From: Saposhnikovia divaricata | Taxonomy: Eukaryota; Streptophyta; Magnoliopsida; Apiales; Apiaceae | Direction of reading: 5' to 3' | Assembly: GCA_036435485.1 (NCBI GenBank) | Contig: CM071596.1 | Coordinates: 17,131,001 to 17,195,000 of the forward strand | Length of the DNA: 64,000 nt | Shown here: positions 43,797 to 56,989 of the stretch, one piece after another | Numbering within the stretch: position 1 is the first letter of the stretch | Layout of the letters: every line of letters begins with the position of its first letter | Notes under the pieces: generated by a model | Seen by the model: the letters and a program-made list of their open reading frames with translations, nothing else | Told to the model about the DNA's origin: nothing | The model's database searches: none | Position numbers and translations under genes: made by a program

Positions 43797-44420
43797 TGTT
43801 GTGGAATAAAAACTAGGTTACGATTTGTAATTAATGCCATGGTGGTTGAGCTTCGAGCTTTAATGGTTGTTTCCGTGTTACGAGACTGATCGGTCCTCAC
43901 AGAGTGCCTACGTATCTCGTTATTGAGAATCAAGCCAGGACGTAGTTCTAGGTGATGGTGCCCTCGAGGCTATGGCGGCGAGAGCTCACCTAGGATGCAG
44001 TGGCTTGCATGTCCTTATTCGAGGATTAAGCCACAACGTGGTGGGTAACGTATGGAGCTATGTCCAAAACGTAGTTCTGAGATGAGGGGTTAGACCCTTT
44101 ATATAGGCTGAGAAGCCCTAGAATTATGGTAGGAGTCAGAGACTTGGTGGACAAGTCTTCCTTGAGGAAGGTTCTAGATCTCTTCCTTATAAGAATCAGT
44201 TTCCATGTTGAAATATGTATCTTGGAGGCTAAGTCAGGCAAGAGTAATTTCCTTGTTTGACTCTTATATTCTAAGCTGTTTATTACCCTTAATATTAATT
44301 ACGAAATTAATATTATAAATAGGGTTTGGGCCCATGTGGTGGGCCCCACGTTTGGACCATTCCGGGTCTAATTAATGCCACATTAAATGTGTCTTTAGGG
44401 ATTACTTTTAGCCCATATCA
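43797..44420 (-). repeat. Gypsy-C 3' LTR
   Basis: 624 bp, TGTTGTGG..CCATATCA. About 20-25 differences from 52617-53240 by eye. Next to it at 44421-44433 is the polypurine tract (minus GTTGGGGGGAAAA). Confidence 0.95.
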
Positions 44421-44559
44421 TTTTCCCCCCAACTTCTAGGAAAACTGATCAGGTTTTCCTTGAAGTTTTAACGGCCTTTTTCGAGACTTGGGTCAGGGTT
44501 CATCTTTGTACACTATTGTTTCACGAGTATTGTCTTTAAGTAAAGCGTGGAGCGAACGA

Positions 44560-45030
44560 CGTGTTCACGACAATGTTAATTCGATGCTAATCGGCACTAA
44601 TCAGCCTTAATGATGCTTAAACAATGTTTAAACGACGTTAAACGGCATAAAACGGCACTAAACGGTGCTAAATGGCACTAGACGGCGCTAAACAGCCTTA
44701 AACAATGTTTAAACAGTGTTAAACAATGTTAAAAGGATAAAATGGCACTCACGGTGCTAAACGACACTACTCGGTGCTAATCGGCACTAAACGGTGCTTA
44801 AACGACACTAATCGGTGCTAATCGGCACTAAACGGTGCTTAAACGACACTAATCGGTGCTAATCGGCACTAAACGGTGCTAACGACATTATCGGTGCTAT
44901 CGGTACTAACGGTGCTAACGACACTAATGGTGCTATCGGCACTAATGGTGCTTACAACACTAATGGTGCTATCGCCACCAACGGTGTTATCGGCACTAAT
45001 GGCGCTAAATGGTGATCGGCTGACGTTTTC
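44560..45030. repeat. Minisatellite in Gypsy-C 3' region, CGGTGCTAA/CGGCACTAA units
   Basis: Several dozen units of about 9-13 bp alternating between CGGTGCTAA(T/A) and CGGCACTAA(A), with drifting copies (ACGACACTAA, AACAATGTTTAA). The 65-codon ORF at 44876 is this repeat translated. Confidence 0.9.
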
Positions 45031-45349
45031 TGAAAATGCTGAATCATCATTGTCATGTTTGAATCATCACTAACGTGTTTCAATGTTCTGAACCACTTTA
45101 GTGAGGTATGAAGCGAGTCAGGGGTGTTCTAAATATCAAAGTGATTTTTCAAGGATGACGGACCATCAGCATCCACTTCCAGTTGGCTAAGGCCCTCAAA
45201 AAATGAGGTGGTCGGCAAAGGATGGTCCAAGACTATAGAAAATTCAATTAGCTTCGCGTGGACTGTAAGATCATCCAAATCTGACATCTAGAACTCAAGA
45301 TATGGCCCAAACAGTGTCAACAGTCAGTGTAGGACTGAAAATCAGTCTT

Positions 45350-46000
45350 GGTCGGCTGACGCCCTCCTTGGAGCTTGGTCGGCCAATTGGTGGTCGGCTA
45401 GTAAACCCGGACCTGAAAATCATCCGTGGTCTTGAGGATCGAGAAACTTGATCTTGATCTCAAGTCATCCGTGATCTTAAGTAGAATCATCCAAGATTCG
45501 CTGAAAAAGTCGAGATTCAGGATCAGAAACTATCCGAGGTTTGCTGAAAAAATCGAGATTCAGGACCACGAACTAACCCGCGATCGGCCGGACCATAGGA
45601 TAGCTCGTGGTCGGCCGAGAGGTGATCGGCCAGAAGGTTTCAAGCCACCATGGTCGGCTGGAAGGTGGTCGGCCGAAAGGCCCGAAACCTTCGTGGTCGG
45701 CCGGGAGGTGGTCGGTTGCGGCCCCTCGTGCGCCGTGGTCGGCCACTTCGTGGTAGGCTATGAAATCCGGACCTGAAAATCATCCGTGGCCTTGAGGATC
45801 AAGAATCTTGGTCTTGATCTCCAGTTACTATCTCGGTCATTCGTGACTTCGTTACCTTAAGGATCAAGAACCTTGATCTCGATCTTAAGTCGTCAAGGAT
45901 CCAAGATTTAAAATCATCCGTGATCCTAATGATCAAGAACCTTGATCTTGATCTCAAGCCATCAGTTTGGTCATTCGTGACTTCAAACGATATTACTCCT
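45350..46000. repeat. Second repeat field: GGTCGGC units and GATCAAGAACCTTGATC units
   Basis: 45350-45750 has many GTGGTCGGCC(G/A) copies. 45420-45970 has about four copies of a roughly 50-bp unit with CATCCGTGATC, GGATCAAGAACCTTGATC and TGATCTCAAGTC. Non-coding. Confidence 0.85.
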
Positions 46001-46199
46001 TAATTTATGATTAGTACTGCTAATCTTGTGCTTAAGGCTAAACTCGTTACTTATCTTATAAAGCGCAATCATCCTTTCGAAGGTCGTCCGTTTCGTGACT
46101 TCAGCAAATATATCAGCTGTTTCTTCTCCGGCTTGTATGAATTATAACGATTCTTTCTGTATAACGCGGATAATTTCTGTCCCTTTTTCATCTATAAAC

Positions 46200-47574
46200 G
46201 ATGGATGGCCTCGTTCCCATCCAAGGTCTCCAACTTGTAGGATCTTCGTTCTAGCGTCTTCTTGACTCGATACGGCCCTTCCCAATTAGGGGCTAGCTTT
46301 CCCTTCTAACCAACTCCAGAAGCTTCTATCGTCTTTAAAACCAGTTCGCCTCATCCCTAACCTCATCAATTAGGTCTAGGGCAAGCCTCATGCCTTCTTC
46401 ATTAGTCTCTTACTCATATGCCTCAACTCGAGGTGATGCATGCATGATCTCTAGGGGCACAACTGCCTCGGCTCTATAAGCCAACAAAAAACGGGGTCGC
46501 TCCAGTTGTCACTTTGCAAGTGGTGCGATATGCCCAAAATATAAGCAGTAACTCATCCACCCAAGTGTTTCTTGAGCGTTCGACCCTTTTCTCCAGTCCA
46601 TCAAGGATTATCCGATTGGCTATCTCTGCCTGTCCATTAGCTTGCGGGTGTGCTACTGAAATAAAATGAAGATCAATAGCATTTTCCTCACAGTACTTCT
46701 TGAATTCTTCATTGTTCAATTGCGTCCCATTATCCGTCACAAGGATTCGCGGGATTCAATATCTACAGATCACGTTCTCCCAAAAGAACTAGGCAACTTG
46801 CTTGGTGGTTATCTTGGCTAGGGGTTTAGCCCCAATTCACCTAGTGAAGTAGTCGATGGCTACTATCAAAAACTTTCTCTGTGCAGATGCTACAGGAAAG
46901 GGAACAAGTATATACATTCCTCATATTGCAAACGGAATCGGGGAGCTGATCGAGATCAACATCTCAGGCGGCTGCCTTACAATCGGAGCGTGCTTTTGGC
47001 ACCTCTCACACCTCTTAACATAATCTTTTGCATCAGCCAACATCTCTGGCCAATAGAATCCTAGACGAGTGATCTTGTGAGCTAGGGCTCTGCCCCCCAA
47101 GTGTTGCCCACAGATCCCTTCATGAACTTCCTCCAATGCTTCTCTTGCCCCTTGAGGCCTCAAACACTTCAAGTATGGGATGACGAATGACCTTTTGTAC
47201 AGAATGCCCTCAATCAAGGCGTATCTCAATGCTCTTACTGAAAGTTTTCGTGCCTCCAAGGCATTGTCTGGAAGCCATCCGGTTTCGAGGTGAGCTTTGA
47301 TAGGATCTATCCAACAGCTTCCTACATCAATTGGTGCCACTAATTTTGAGTTAACGGTCGGGGCCTTCAAGACCTGGAAGTAGACACTCCCAGCATAATT
47401 TTCTATCTCGGAAGAAGCGAACTTAGACAGGGCATCGACCTTAATGTTTTCTTCTCTTGGAATGTGCTCAACATAGCATTCCTCAAACTGAGTGATAACA
47501 GCCTTTACGACTCTCAGGTATTTCGCCATAGTTTCATCCTTAGCTACGAATTCACCATTTACTTGCGATACCAC
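46200..47574 (-). pseudogene. Gypsy-C integrase
   Basis: Minus strand, one frame with internal stops near 46740-46830. N-terminal zinc-binding part at about 47150-46980 (HEGICGQHLGG, GFYWPEM, CERCQKHAP: H-x-H and C-x2-C). The catalytic core follows with VAIDYFTRW, LVTDNGTQL and ANGQAE supplying the D, D and E positions. 46740-46474 is open and decayed after that. Integrase inserts element DNA into the nuclear genome; the stops prevent it here. Confidence 0.85.
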
Positions 47575-47752
47575 AAGCCTTGAATCTCCACAAACTTTGA
47601 GATTCTTGACCCTTATTCAACTTCAAAGCATATTCAACTGGGAACCCATCGGGGCTTTGCAACACTAAGCCTGCGCCACTAGATTTTGTTTTTGATGCTC
47701 CATCAAAATAGAGCACCCAATATTCCTTCTGATTCAGGTACGAGTTCTTCAT
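47552..47752 (-). pseudogene. Gypsy-C second (archaeal-type) RNase H remnant
   Basis: WVLYFDGASKTKSSGAGLVL is the start of the additional RNase H that marks the Tat lineage. The frame is lost after EYALKLN, and most of the domain is missing before integrase. Confidence 0.75.
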
Positions 47753-48845
47753 CTATATCTCCATTTTCAGGGGTAGTTACTATCTCCTGCCCCCCGACTT
47801 CTTGGTTGCTAATGGTACATTCAACCACGAAGTCAGCCAATGCCTGAGCCTTGATGGCCGTTCGAGGCTTATACGTGATGTCAAACTCTCCAAGTTCGAT
47901 TGCCCACTTAATCAATCTTCCACTTGCTTTCGGGCTGTGCAATATGTTCCTCAATTGCTGGTCCATCAAGACTTTGATTTTATATGACTGAAAGTACGGT
48001 CGTAGTTTCCTTGAAGCTGTTATCAATGCCAAAGCAAATTTCTCGATGGATGAGTAATTTAACTCGGCTCCGTGGAGCACCTTGCTTACATAGTAGATGG
48101 GCCTCTGAACCTTGTTCTCTTCTTTAATGAGGACGGTACTCAATGCTTGTTCAGACACTGCTAGATAAAGATAAAGAGTCTCTCCGGGACTTTGCTTGGC
48201 CAACAACGGGGCTTCGGCCATGTACTTCTTCAACTGTTCAAAGGCCTCTTGGCTTTTATTAGTCCATTCAAAATTTTTCACCTTCTTCAATGCTTGAAAG
48301 AAAGGCAAGCACTTATCACCAGACTTGGAGATGAATCTCCCTAGAGCGGCCACTCTGCCGGTTAACTTCTGTACGTCCCTCACAGAACGGGGTGGTTCCA
48401 TGTCTAAGATTGCTTTGATCTTGTCGGGATTGGCCTCTATGCCTCTTTTCAAAACCATCAAACCCAAGAACTTTCCAGACCCAACGCCAAAAGCACACTT
48501 GGCTGGATTCAACATCATCTTGTGGTGCCTCAACACTTCGAATGCCTCTCTGAGGTGCTTAATGTGATCTGCCTTGAGTAGGCTCTTGACTAACATGTCA
48601 TCAACATAGACCTCCATGGTTTTTCCAATCAGATGGGCGAATATCTTAGGGATGTCATCCTCGTGCATCTTAATCTGATTGTAGCCGTTGAACCCATCCA
48701 TGAAGCTCAACATCTCATGTCCAGCTGTGGCGTCTATCAGCATGTCTATCATTGGCAGGGGAAAACAATCCTTTGGACATGCATCATTCAAATCAGTGAA
48801 GTCTATACACATCCTCCACTTTCCATTCGCTTTCTTGACCATCAC
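47703..48845 (-). pseudogene. Gypsy-C reverse transcriptase and RNase H
   Basis: An open stretch of 380 codons: NGKWRMCIDFTDLN, FMDGFNGYNQIKM, catalytic MEVYVDDMLVKS, GKFLGLMVLKRGIEANP, then RNase H (LYLAVSEQALSTVLIKE, PIYYVSKVLHGAELNYS, ALADFVVEC). Compared with Gypsy-B, about 32 codons between DDIPK and IFAHLIGKT are missing in frame, including the MPFGL..AGATYQR-type block that contacts the incoming nucleotide and template, so the enzyme should be dead although no stop interrupts it. Confidence 0.88.
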
Positions 48846-48895
48846 CGGGTTATTTAACCATTCGGGAAACTGAAGCTCTTCAACAAACCCAGCCT

Positions 48896-49120
48896 CTAAG
48901 AGCTTGTCAACTTCTTATTTAATGGCCTCCTGCCTTTCAAGAACAAAATTTCTCTTTTTTGTTTTATTATATTTCGCCCCGGATCAACATTCAACTTGTG
49001 AGTTATGAGTTGGGGATCAATCCCTGGCATATCAGCTACAGTCCAAGCAAACACATCGCTATTTTCTTGCAAGAATGCTATCAACTTGCCCTTCAGGGGT
49101 TCTTTCAAAGATGCTCCCAT
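48896..49120 (-). pseudogene. Gypsy-C pre-RT linker
   Basis: ENSDVFAWTVADMPGIDP and HKLNVDPG are the segment that normally precedes RT. A frame change separates it from the RT at 48845. Confidence 0.75.
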
Positions 49121-49129
49121 ATAAGTAAC

Positions 49130-50082
49130 TTCTCAGCTCGCTTGGTCGTCATGGCTTCAATATTTGTCTTGGTCTTGGGTGTTGAACGTCGATGTTCAAA
49201 GGTTGAACACCAAAGTTTGAAATCAAGGGTTTTCAATCTCAATGGTGTTTTAAATCACCGAAATATCTATCAGAGCTGCTGGTCCAAGGCTAGGGGGTTT
49301 CTGGTTAGCCCCACGAGGTCTTGAACCTTCTCTAGGAGGTTTTCAAAATTACATATTGGTTTTCAAGTCAACATGAAGTTTCAACCTTTGGATCTTAATT
49401 GGAGGTTCATGACCCCCCTCAAGTTTGGCCTTCATAACTAACCTTGGCCTTCATGGCTAACAGCTTCTGTTCTTCAACCTAGGATTCAGGGTTGATTCCT
49501 CGATATAGATTTCGATAAATGCAATCCCGTTGGCTTCTTGCCTTTTAAACTTCTAAGACGAGAGCTTGCTTGAACTTCTTAGTCCTTGCTTAAGGTTATC
49601 TATTGGCCTTCATCCTTGGATCCTTAATCCAGGTCCTTAATAAGTACTGAAGAGTAGCTAGTCCTTAACATCCTCGGCCTTTCATGGCTTTGACCCTTCG
49701 GGATCTTCACCTATGCATTTGTTTGTTTTCCATTCGTTATTCTTTTATTTTCGGTACTCGTTCATCCTTTACTTGCACTCATCGGGTGATAGAGTACTAT
49801 TGTCCTACTCGGAGCAACATGCTCTGCAATGGTTTCAATGAACCTTATTTCTGCTTCTACTAGATGAAGCTAAGTCCTACTAGGATAACTTGAGCCCATC
49901 GGGGCATTGCAAGACTAGGCCTGCATCACTTGATTTTGTTTTTGATGCTCCATAAAAATAGAGCGTCCACCATTCCTTCTGGTATCATCATTCTTATTCT
50001 GAAGTTCACTTCCTGCTTGGGGTACTACCTCCTGCCCCCCCGACTTCTTGGTTGCCAATGGTACATTCAACCATGAAGTCAG
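49130..50082 (-). other. Gypsy-C spacer with displaced RNase H duplication
   Basis: Between protease and the RT linker. 49885-50115 repeats, with changes, the sequence at about 47645-47870 (landmarks GATTTTGTTTTTGATGCTCC and CCCCCCGACTTCTTGGTTGC). 49130-49880 is not recognised and carries no conserved domain. Confidence 0.7.
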
Positions 50083-50802
50083 TTAACGCCTTAGCCTCAA
50101 TGGCTGTCCAAGGCTTCTGTGTGATGTCCTCTGCTGGCCTTTTTGGTGTTCCTTTCTTCTGCGGACATCCATGTCTTCAATTGGAAGGACTTGCCCCCCG
50201 ACTCTATTAGGCCTTAACGAGGCTATATAACAGCTTTGTGCCATCTTTTGATCACCTTTATGTTCTCTAACGTCATTCCTGGTTGGGAACTTGATCTTCA
50301 TATGATACATTGAGGCAACAGCCTTGAATGCATGAAGTTCAGTCCTTTCGAGAATAGCGTTGTACGTTGAAACCGCCTTGATTACCAAGAAGTTCAACAT
50401 CTGAATGGCCTCCTTGGGCTCCTGTCCAATAGTTATAGGCAACTGAATAGTCCCTTCAACTTTGGATTCTACTCCATTAAATCCATATATAGGCATGTTA
50501 TTGGGGGTCAATTGAAAATCATTGTACCCCATCTTCACAAATGTATCATGAAACAGAATGTCAACGGAAGCTCCATTGTCCATCAAGACTCGCTTCACTT
50601 CCGAGTTCCAAATCACAGGGGTTATGACCAGCGGGTCGTCATGGGGAAACTTCACCCCTTCGAGGTCTGAGTCATCGAAACCAATTGCTATCTCAGTCCT
50701 GGCACGCTTCTGGGCTTCTCCCACGATGTGCATCACTTCTCTGGCATACGCCTTTTGAGAGTTTCGGGTTGTACCGGCCGCTGTCGGGCCTCCCCAAATC
50801 AT
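50083..50802 (-). pseudogene. Gypsy-C aspartic protease
   Basis: Active-site block VKRVLMDNGASVDILF, then VKAVSTYNAIL in the position of the ILGR motif (here ILERTELHAF). The frame differs from gag. Retropepsin of the polyprotein. Confidence 0.85.
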
Positions 50803-50822
50803 GTTAATAACTGGCTCTCGGG

Positions 50823-52583
50823 CTATGGGTTACGATCCCGACCTCGATCATCATCCCTTCTATCATTGTCTCTTCTATCATAATCCCTCCTTTGAGTTCC
50901 ACGATCATCACCCTTAGTGAATTTGTTCAGCTTTCCTTTTCGGATCAAGAATTCAATCTCATCCCTCAACTGCCTACAATCATCTGTATCATGCCCCACA
51001 TCGCGATGGAATCTACAGTATTGATCCTTGTTTCTCTTTGCGGGATCACCCCTAAGTGGCTTCGGCCATCGAAAATATTTGTCTTTCTCAATATCTAACA
51101 AGATCTGACTCCTAGGGGCATTCAGTCTTGCATAGTCGTTGAATCTTGGTCCCAAACTCTTCTTCGGTGGTGATTCAGAATCCTTGCTAGTCCGGGGATA
51201 CTTGTCCCTAGTATCATACTCTTATTCTTTCTTCCATTTCTTAAAGTCATTGGAGCCCTTGCCATTGCCTCCAGCAGCTTCTTTTTTCATGCTATCCTCT
51301 GCTTTGATATACTTGTCGGCCCATCGTTGGAGCTCGACCATGTTCTCAGGAGGATGCTTTGCCAAAGACCTCTTGAAGAAAGGATCAGTGGTTCCGTGTT
51401 CCAAGGCTACCATGGCCACTTTATTCTCTAGATCTGTAATATTCAATGTCTCCTTGGTGAATCGCTTGAGATAATCCCTTAGATTCTCGTTCTTCCCCTG
51501 CACCACATACATGAGGGATGCAGAACTTTTTTCATGAACTCTTCCACTAATGAATTGGCTAACAATGGCATTCCTCAACTCCTTGAAAGAGCCAATCGAA
51601 TTTGCAGGTAGCTTGCTATACCACCTTTGAGCCATATCCGACAGGGTTTGAGGGAATGCCCTACATTTTAAGGCGTCACTAGCAGGTTGCAGCAGTAGTG
51701 CAGCTGTGAACGTCCTGACATGAGTTTCAGGATCGCCTGTTCCATCATAGGCCTTGATCGTCGGCATCTTGAATTTCTTTGAGATGCGGGCATTCATCAC
51801 CTCCTAAGTGAACGGTGGTGTTGGATCATCAAGATCTAGCGGCATCAGATCCTTGGGGTTGTTTCTGGGGGTTTCCGCCCTCGTTGCTCCTTCAGTTGAG
51901 GTATCGGCCCTTCTTCGTCTCCTAGACGACCTCTCCAGATCTATGACGGGAACCCTTCCTGAGATTGGAGGAGGTCGATGCAGACTTTGATTCTGCCTTG
52001 CTTGCTCTCTGGCGGCGTCATCTTTCAGCCTCTGGATCTCAGCCTCATGAGCCTTGATCCTTTCCTCAGTCATTTGTGGAGGTCCATCATGGATTCTTCG
52101 GACCCTCCTTCGGGGCTCTCTACTAGCACGTCGCCTCCTTGGGGCTTCGTCACGGTCATCATCGTCATCCTCAGATGTCGAATCAGTAGTATAAGGGCCG
52201 GGGTAGTCCAGATACTCGCGATCTCGGATCTGTAAAGCATGACCACTCGGTCCAGGTTTTCGAACAGGGGGGTAGTTGGGCAGCCCATACTTTGGGTTGG
52301 TATTCACGGGGAGATCCGTAGTATGGATCTGTACCTTAGATGGAGGGTGATTAGGATCAACCTGGGGAGAGATCACCATCTGAAGAGAGTTGGTTCCGTG
52401 ATCTGGATGGACAACCATTGGCAGCGTAATCCCAGCAGGGGGATTCGTCCCTGGAGGCTGAGAAACTTGAGTTTGGGGGAGCGTCCCTTGTTCAAACGTG
52501 GTTGTCCCAGAGGTAAGAGGCGGAGCAAAGCTGATTGGTAAAGCTTCGGTAGAGCTTGGTGCAGTTCTTCGTGTGCTAACCAT
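50823..52583 (-). pseudogene. Gypsy-C gag
   Basis: Starts at MVSTRRTAPSS at 52583, 30 bp inside the PBS. One frame with stops at about 51801 and 51219. The N-terminal 259 codons are Pro/Thr-rich, then basic (ASREPRRRVRRIHDG). The gag core is 51800-51222 (HVRTFTAALLLQPASD, AQRWYSKLPANSIGSF, ENLRDYLKRFTKETLNI). The C-terminal zinc-knuckle-like CRFHRDVGHDTDDC is at about 51010-50970, followed by an Arg/Asp repeat tail. Confidence 0.9.
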
Positions 52584-52598
52584 GGTTGATGTTTTCGT

Positions 52599-52616
52599 CC
52601 CACGGACGGCGCCAAA
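52599..52616 (-). other. Gypsy-C primer-binding site
   Basis: Minus strand TTTGGCGCCGTCCGTGGG directly after the 5' LTR (52617), the TGGCGCCGT-type PBS of many plant Ty3/gypsy elements. Confidence 0.85.
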
Positions 52617-53240
52617 TGTTGTGGAATAAAAACTAGGTCACGATTTGTAATTAATGCCAGGGTGGTTGAGCTTCGAGCTTTAATGGCTGTTTCCGTGTTA
52701 CGAGACTGATCGGTCCTCACAAAGTGCCTACGTATCTCGGTATTGAGAATCAAGCCAGGACGTAGTTCTAGGTGATGGTGCCCTCGAGGCTATGGCGGCG
52801 AGAGCTCACCTAGGACGCAGTGGCTTACATGTCCTTATTCGAGGATTAAGCCAAAACGTGGTGGGTAACGTATGGAGTTGTGTCCAAAACGTAGTTCTGA
52901 GATGAGGGGTTAGACCCTTTATATAGGCTGAGAAGCCGTAGATTTATGGTAGGAGTCTGAGACTTGGTGGACAAGTCTTCCTTGAGGAAGGTTCTAGATC
53001 TCTTCCTTATAGGAATCAGTTTCCATGTTGAAATATGTATTTTGGAGGCTAAGTCAGGCAAGAATAATATCCTTGTTTGACTCTTATTTACTAAGCTGTT
53101 TATTACCATTAATATTAATTACGAAATTAATATTATAAATAGGGTTTGGGCCCATCTGGTGGGCCCCACGTTTGGACCATTCCGGGTCTAATTAATGCCA
53201 CATTAAATGTGTCTTTAGGGCTTACTTTTAGCCCATATCA
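52617..53240 (-). repeat. Gypsy-C 5' LTR
   Basis: 624 bp. TATA box on the minus strand (TATATAAAG) at 52917-52925. Confidence 0.95.
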
Positions 53241-54356
53241 ATGGGAGACGATCTTACACAAACAAGGGCATAGCACAAAGCAAATATCACCCAAATTCAG
53301 ACAGGGATCACAAGGCAATAAGCACATGCTACCCAGAATGGCCAAACACACACAAACTGACTAGTCATGACTATACGTGTCCCATTACTCCGGCGACACG
53401 CCTATGCTATTTATACACCACATAGGAAGTGCCAAACACGAGATTATCCGCTCGCGACGGATGTATTTCGAACTCCCAAATCATATTAAAATCACAAATA
53501 ACTTACATATAACTTACTTCAGAAAGATGTCTCAAATCATACTTATATCATAAATAATTAAAAACACATTGATCTAATATCACAAAACAAAATATCAAAC
53601 AAAATAGACTATAAAAGCTAAAAATCAGAACTGACCAGTCCCAAAGAAAGACAATTTACTCTATAAATATGAAGTCAAATGTAAAAGTATAAAACACGGA
53701 ACTTGTAAAGGATTCCGAGACCTTTCCAGAATGGTAAGGCTCGTTAAAAACGGAGAAGTAACGAATTCAGAAACAATGAAAATGCGGACTGCCAGAACAA
53801 AATCAGGCACTTATCACAGTAGTATTTTGATATTTCAGACATCGAAATAACTGAATTTGATTACGGAATGTGAACAAATAATGCAGAGCTCAAAAAGATC
53901 TTTCCAGAATGGTATCGCCCAAAATATTTGGATTAATTTCCGATTTACTATGAATTTCCGAAGTTAGAATGTAGAAACACAAAATAACACACCAGATTTA
54001 CAAACAGCAGATTTTCACTTGTTTACAAGCTGAATTTCAGAAAACACAAAGAACAAAAAAAGGAAGATAATCGAAATATCTTTCCAACGAGTCAAAAATC
54101 ATAATATTCCAACAAACAATGAATTGGATACGAATTTAATAAGAAATCAGATTTGCAATACATATGAATTTGGAGTACGGTATGAAGAACAAAAAGAATA
54201 ACATAAAAATCTGTACCTCATACTCAATGATTATCACCAATTCTCAACAATTCAGCCCCTCAAGCCAAGAACCCTAATTATATAACATATATCCATTATG
54301 ATCTCATATACATGTATATATATATATATAGATATATATATATATATATATATATA

Positions 54357-54976
<620 letters not shown>

Positions 54977-55354
54977 AGAGCTAATCCTTTACCTTAAAAC
55001 TCAAAAAACCCTAATTTCTCTTAAACTTTAGTAATCTCCTCTTTCTCTTTCTTCTCATCTTCCTCTTCTCTTTTCCCCTCTTCTTTCTTCTTCTTTCTCC
55101 CAAATCAAAAAGTAACTTATGTCTTCTCTTTTTGTTTTTCTTATCTTTTTATTAAACCTTTACTCTTTTTTTTATTTTTTTTCTCTCCAATTTTTTTTTA
55201 TATTCTTTTAACTACTACTCCTAAAACAAATTCCAATTATAAAATAAATATATACTTACTCATAAAAAAAATATTAATAACTCACTAATATTATTATTAT
55301 TATTAATCGAAAAATAGGGGATGTTACAGTACGACTTCCACTACTGGAAAAAGA

Positions 55355-56650
55355 GGTTAAATACAACGGAATAAATTCAACAGACGATAAATTCAACCAG
55401 ATCCCGTCGTTTTTATGGTCAATGTCCAGTGAGTTTTGACTGAGCATCATTTTCAACGGAACAAATTCAACGGATGCTAAATGCAACAGAATAAAATCAA
55501 CCGAATTCAAATTCAACAGTATCCCGTTGAATTTAATTATGACTTTTTCTAACGCGGGAGAATATTTCCACCAAAAGTTAAAATCAACGGAATAAAATCA
55601 ACCGAATTCAAATTCAACAGTATCCCGTTGAATTTAATTATGCCTTTTTCCCACCACGCGGGAAGATTCCCACCAAAAGGTAAAATCAACGGAATAAAAC
55701 CAACCGAAATAAACTCAACAATATCTCGTTGAATTTAATTATGAATTTATTTCACCACGCGGGAAGATTCCCACCAAAACTTAAAATCAACGGAATAAAA
55801 CCAACAAAAATAAACTCAACAATATCTCGTTGAATTTAATTATGAATTTTTTTAACCACACTTGAAGATTCCTACCAAAAGTTAAAATCAACGGAATAAA
55901 ACCAACAGAAATAAACTCAACAATATCTCGTTGAATTTAATTATTGCTTTTTTCTCATTGAATTTAATTTCCACTCAACAAATTCCCACAAAAAGTTAAA
56001 ATCAACGGAATAAAACCAACCAAAATAAATTTCCTCGATAATTTATAAAGATCACTCCAATTTTTAAGCAATAAATTCATCAACACTCCTCTTTTTCCCT
56101 CAAACAAACAAACATCTCATACACTGCATTTGAATTTTGTGTGTCACTCTGAGGCAAGAGTAGTACAACCACTAGCTAATTTCTTCATGAAAAGTTTTAA
56201 CAAATATAAATTCAACATTGTATTCCACTCAAAATTCCCACCAAAAGTTTTAGCAAAATTCTTACAAAGAATCTAAATACAGAAGATTCCCACCAAAAGT
56301 TAAAATCAACAGAATAAAATCAACGGAAATCAAATGCAGCGGTATCTCGTTGAATTTACTTAATCATTTATTCCACTAACTGAAAAAGCTCCACCGAATA
56401 ATAAATACAACGGAATAAAATCAACGGAAACCAAATACAGCGATATCTCGTTGAATTTACTTAATCATTTATTACACTTACTTAAAAAACTCCACCGAAT
56501 AATTAATACAACGGAATAAATTCAACGGTATCTCGTTTAATTTAGTTAATCATGTTTAATTTTCTTAATCATTTATTCCACCCACTGAAAAAGCTCCACC
56601 GAATAATAAATACAACGGAATAAAATCAACGGAAACCAAATGCAACGGTA
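55355..56650. repeat. CACTA-1 subterminal repeats
   Basis: Dozens of CAACGGAATAAA, AAATTCAACGG and CTCGTTGAATTTA(A/C)TTA copies in both orientations, together with repeated blocks ACGCGGGAAGATTCCCACC (about 55650-55980) and AAAGCTCCACCGAATAA (56380-56610). Expected transposase-binding arrays. Confidence 0.85.
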
Positions 56651-56989
56651 TTATTTCATATTCTTTTAGATCTTATTATTATAATTTATTTATTTTTTTG
56701 CTAAGTATCTTATTATTATAATTGTATCATTTATGTTAGTTGTCATTATTGCATTTTTTTTGTATAAAATGATGTTCACTATCTTAATTCAAGTGACAAA
56801 ATTAGTGTCATTACTAGCTACGTGTTCTTAAGTATGTTAATATAATAGAGAAATAATTGCCATAAATTGATATTACCAAGCATACTATGATGTGTTTGTT
56901 TAATTTTTTGATATTTTTAGTTTAATTAAAATTTGATAGATTTTGTTTTTAATAATAATAAGTAATTAAATTTTATTCTATATTTGTAG

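Larger units (their letters stand above)
43797..53240 (-). mobile_element. Gypsy-C: full-length but degenerate Tat-type Ty3/gypsy element
   Basis: 9444 bp, minus strand, LTRs of 624 bp each (43797-44420 and 52617-53240), ATGGG duplication (43792-43796 and 53241-53245). In sense: 5' LTR, PBS TTTGGCGCCGTCCGTGGG, gag, protease, a spacer with a duplicated segment, RT, RNase H, a second RNase H remnant, integrase, a long repeat-rich 3' region, and a polypurine tract (GTTGGGGGGAAAA) at the 3' LTR. Stops, frameshifts and an RT deletion make it inactive. Confidence 0.95.

Noticed and set aside
44560..45030. CRISPR-like short direct repeats
   Set aside because: Units are contiguous with no unique spacers and lie in a plant retrotransposon 3' region; this is a minisatellite.
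45426..45776. 116-codon plus-strand ORF in Gypsy-C
   Set aside because: Translation of GGTCGGC and GATCAAG repeats; no homology or composition of a gene.
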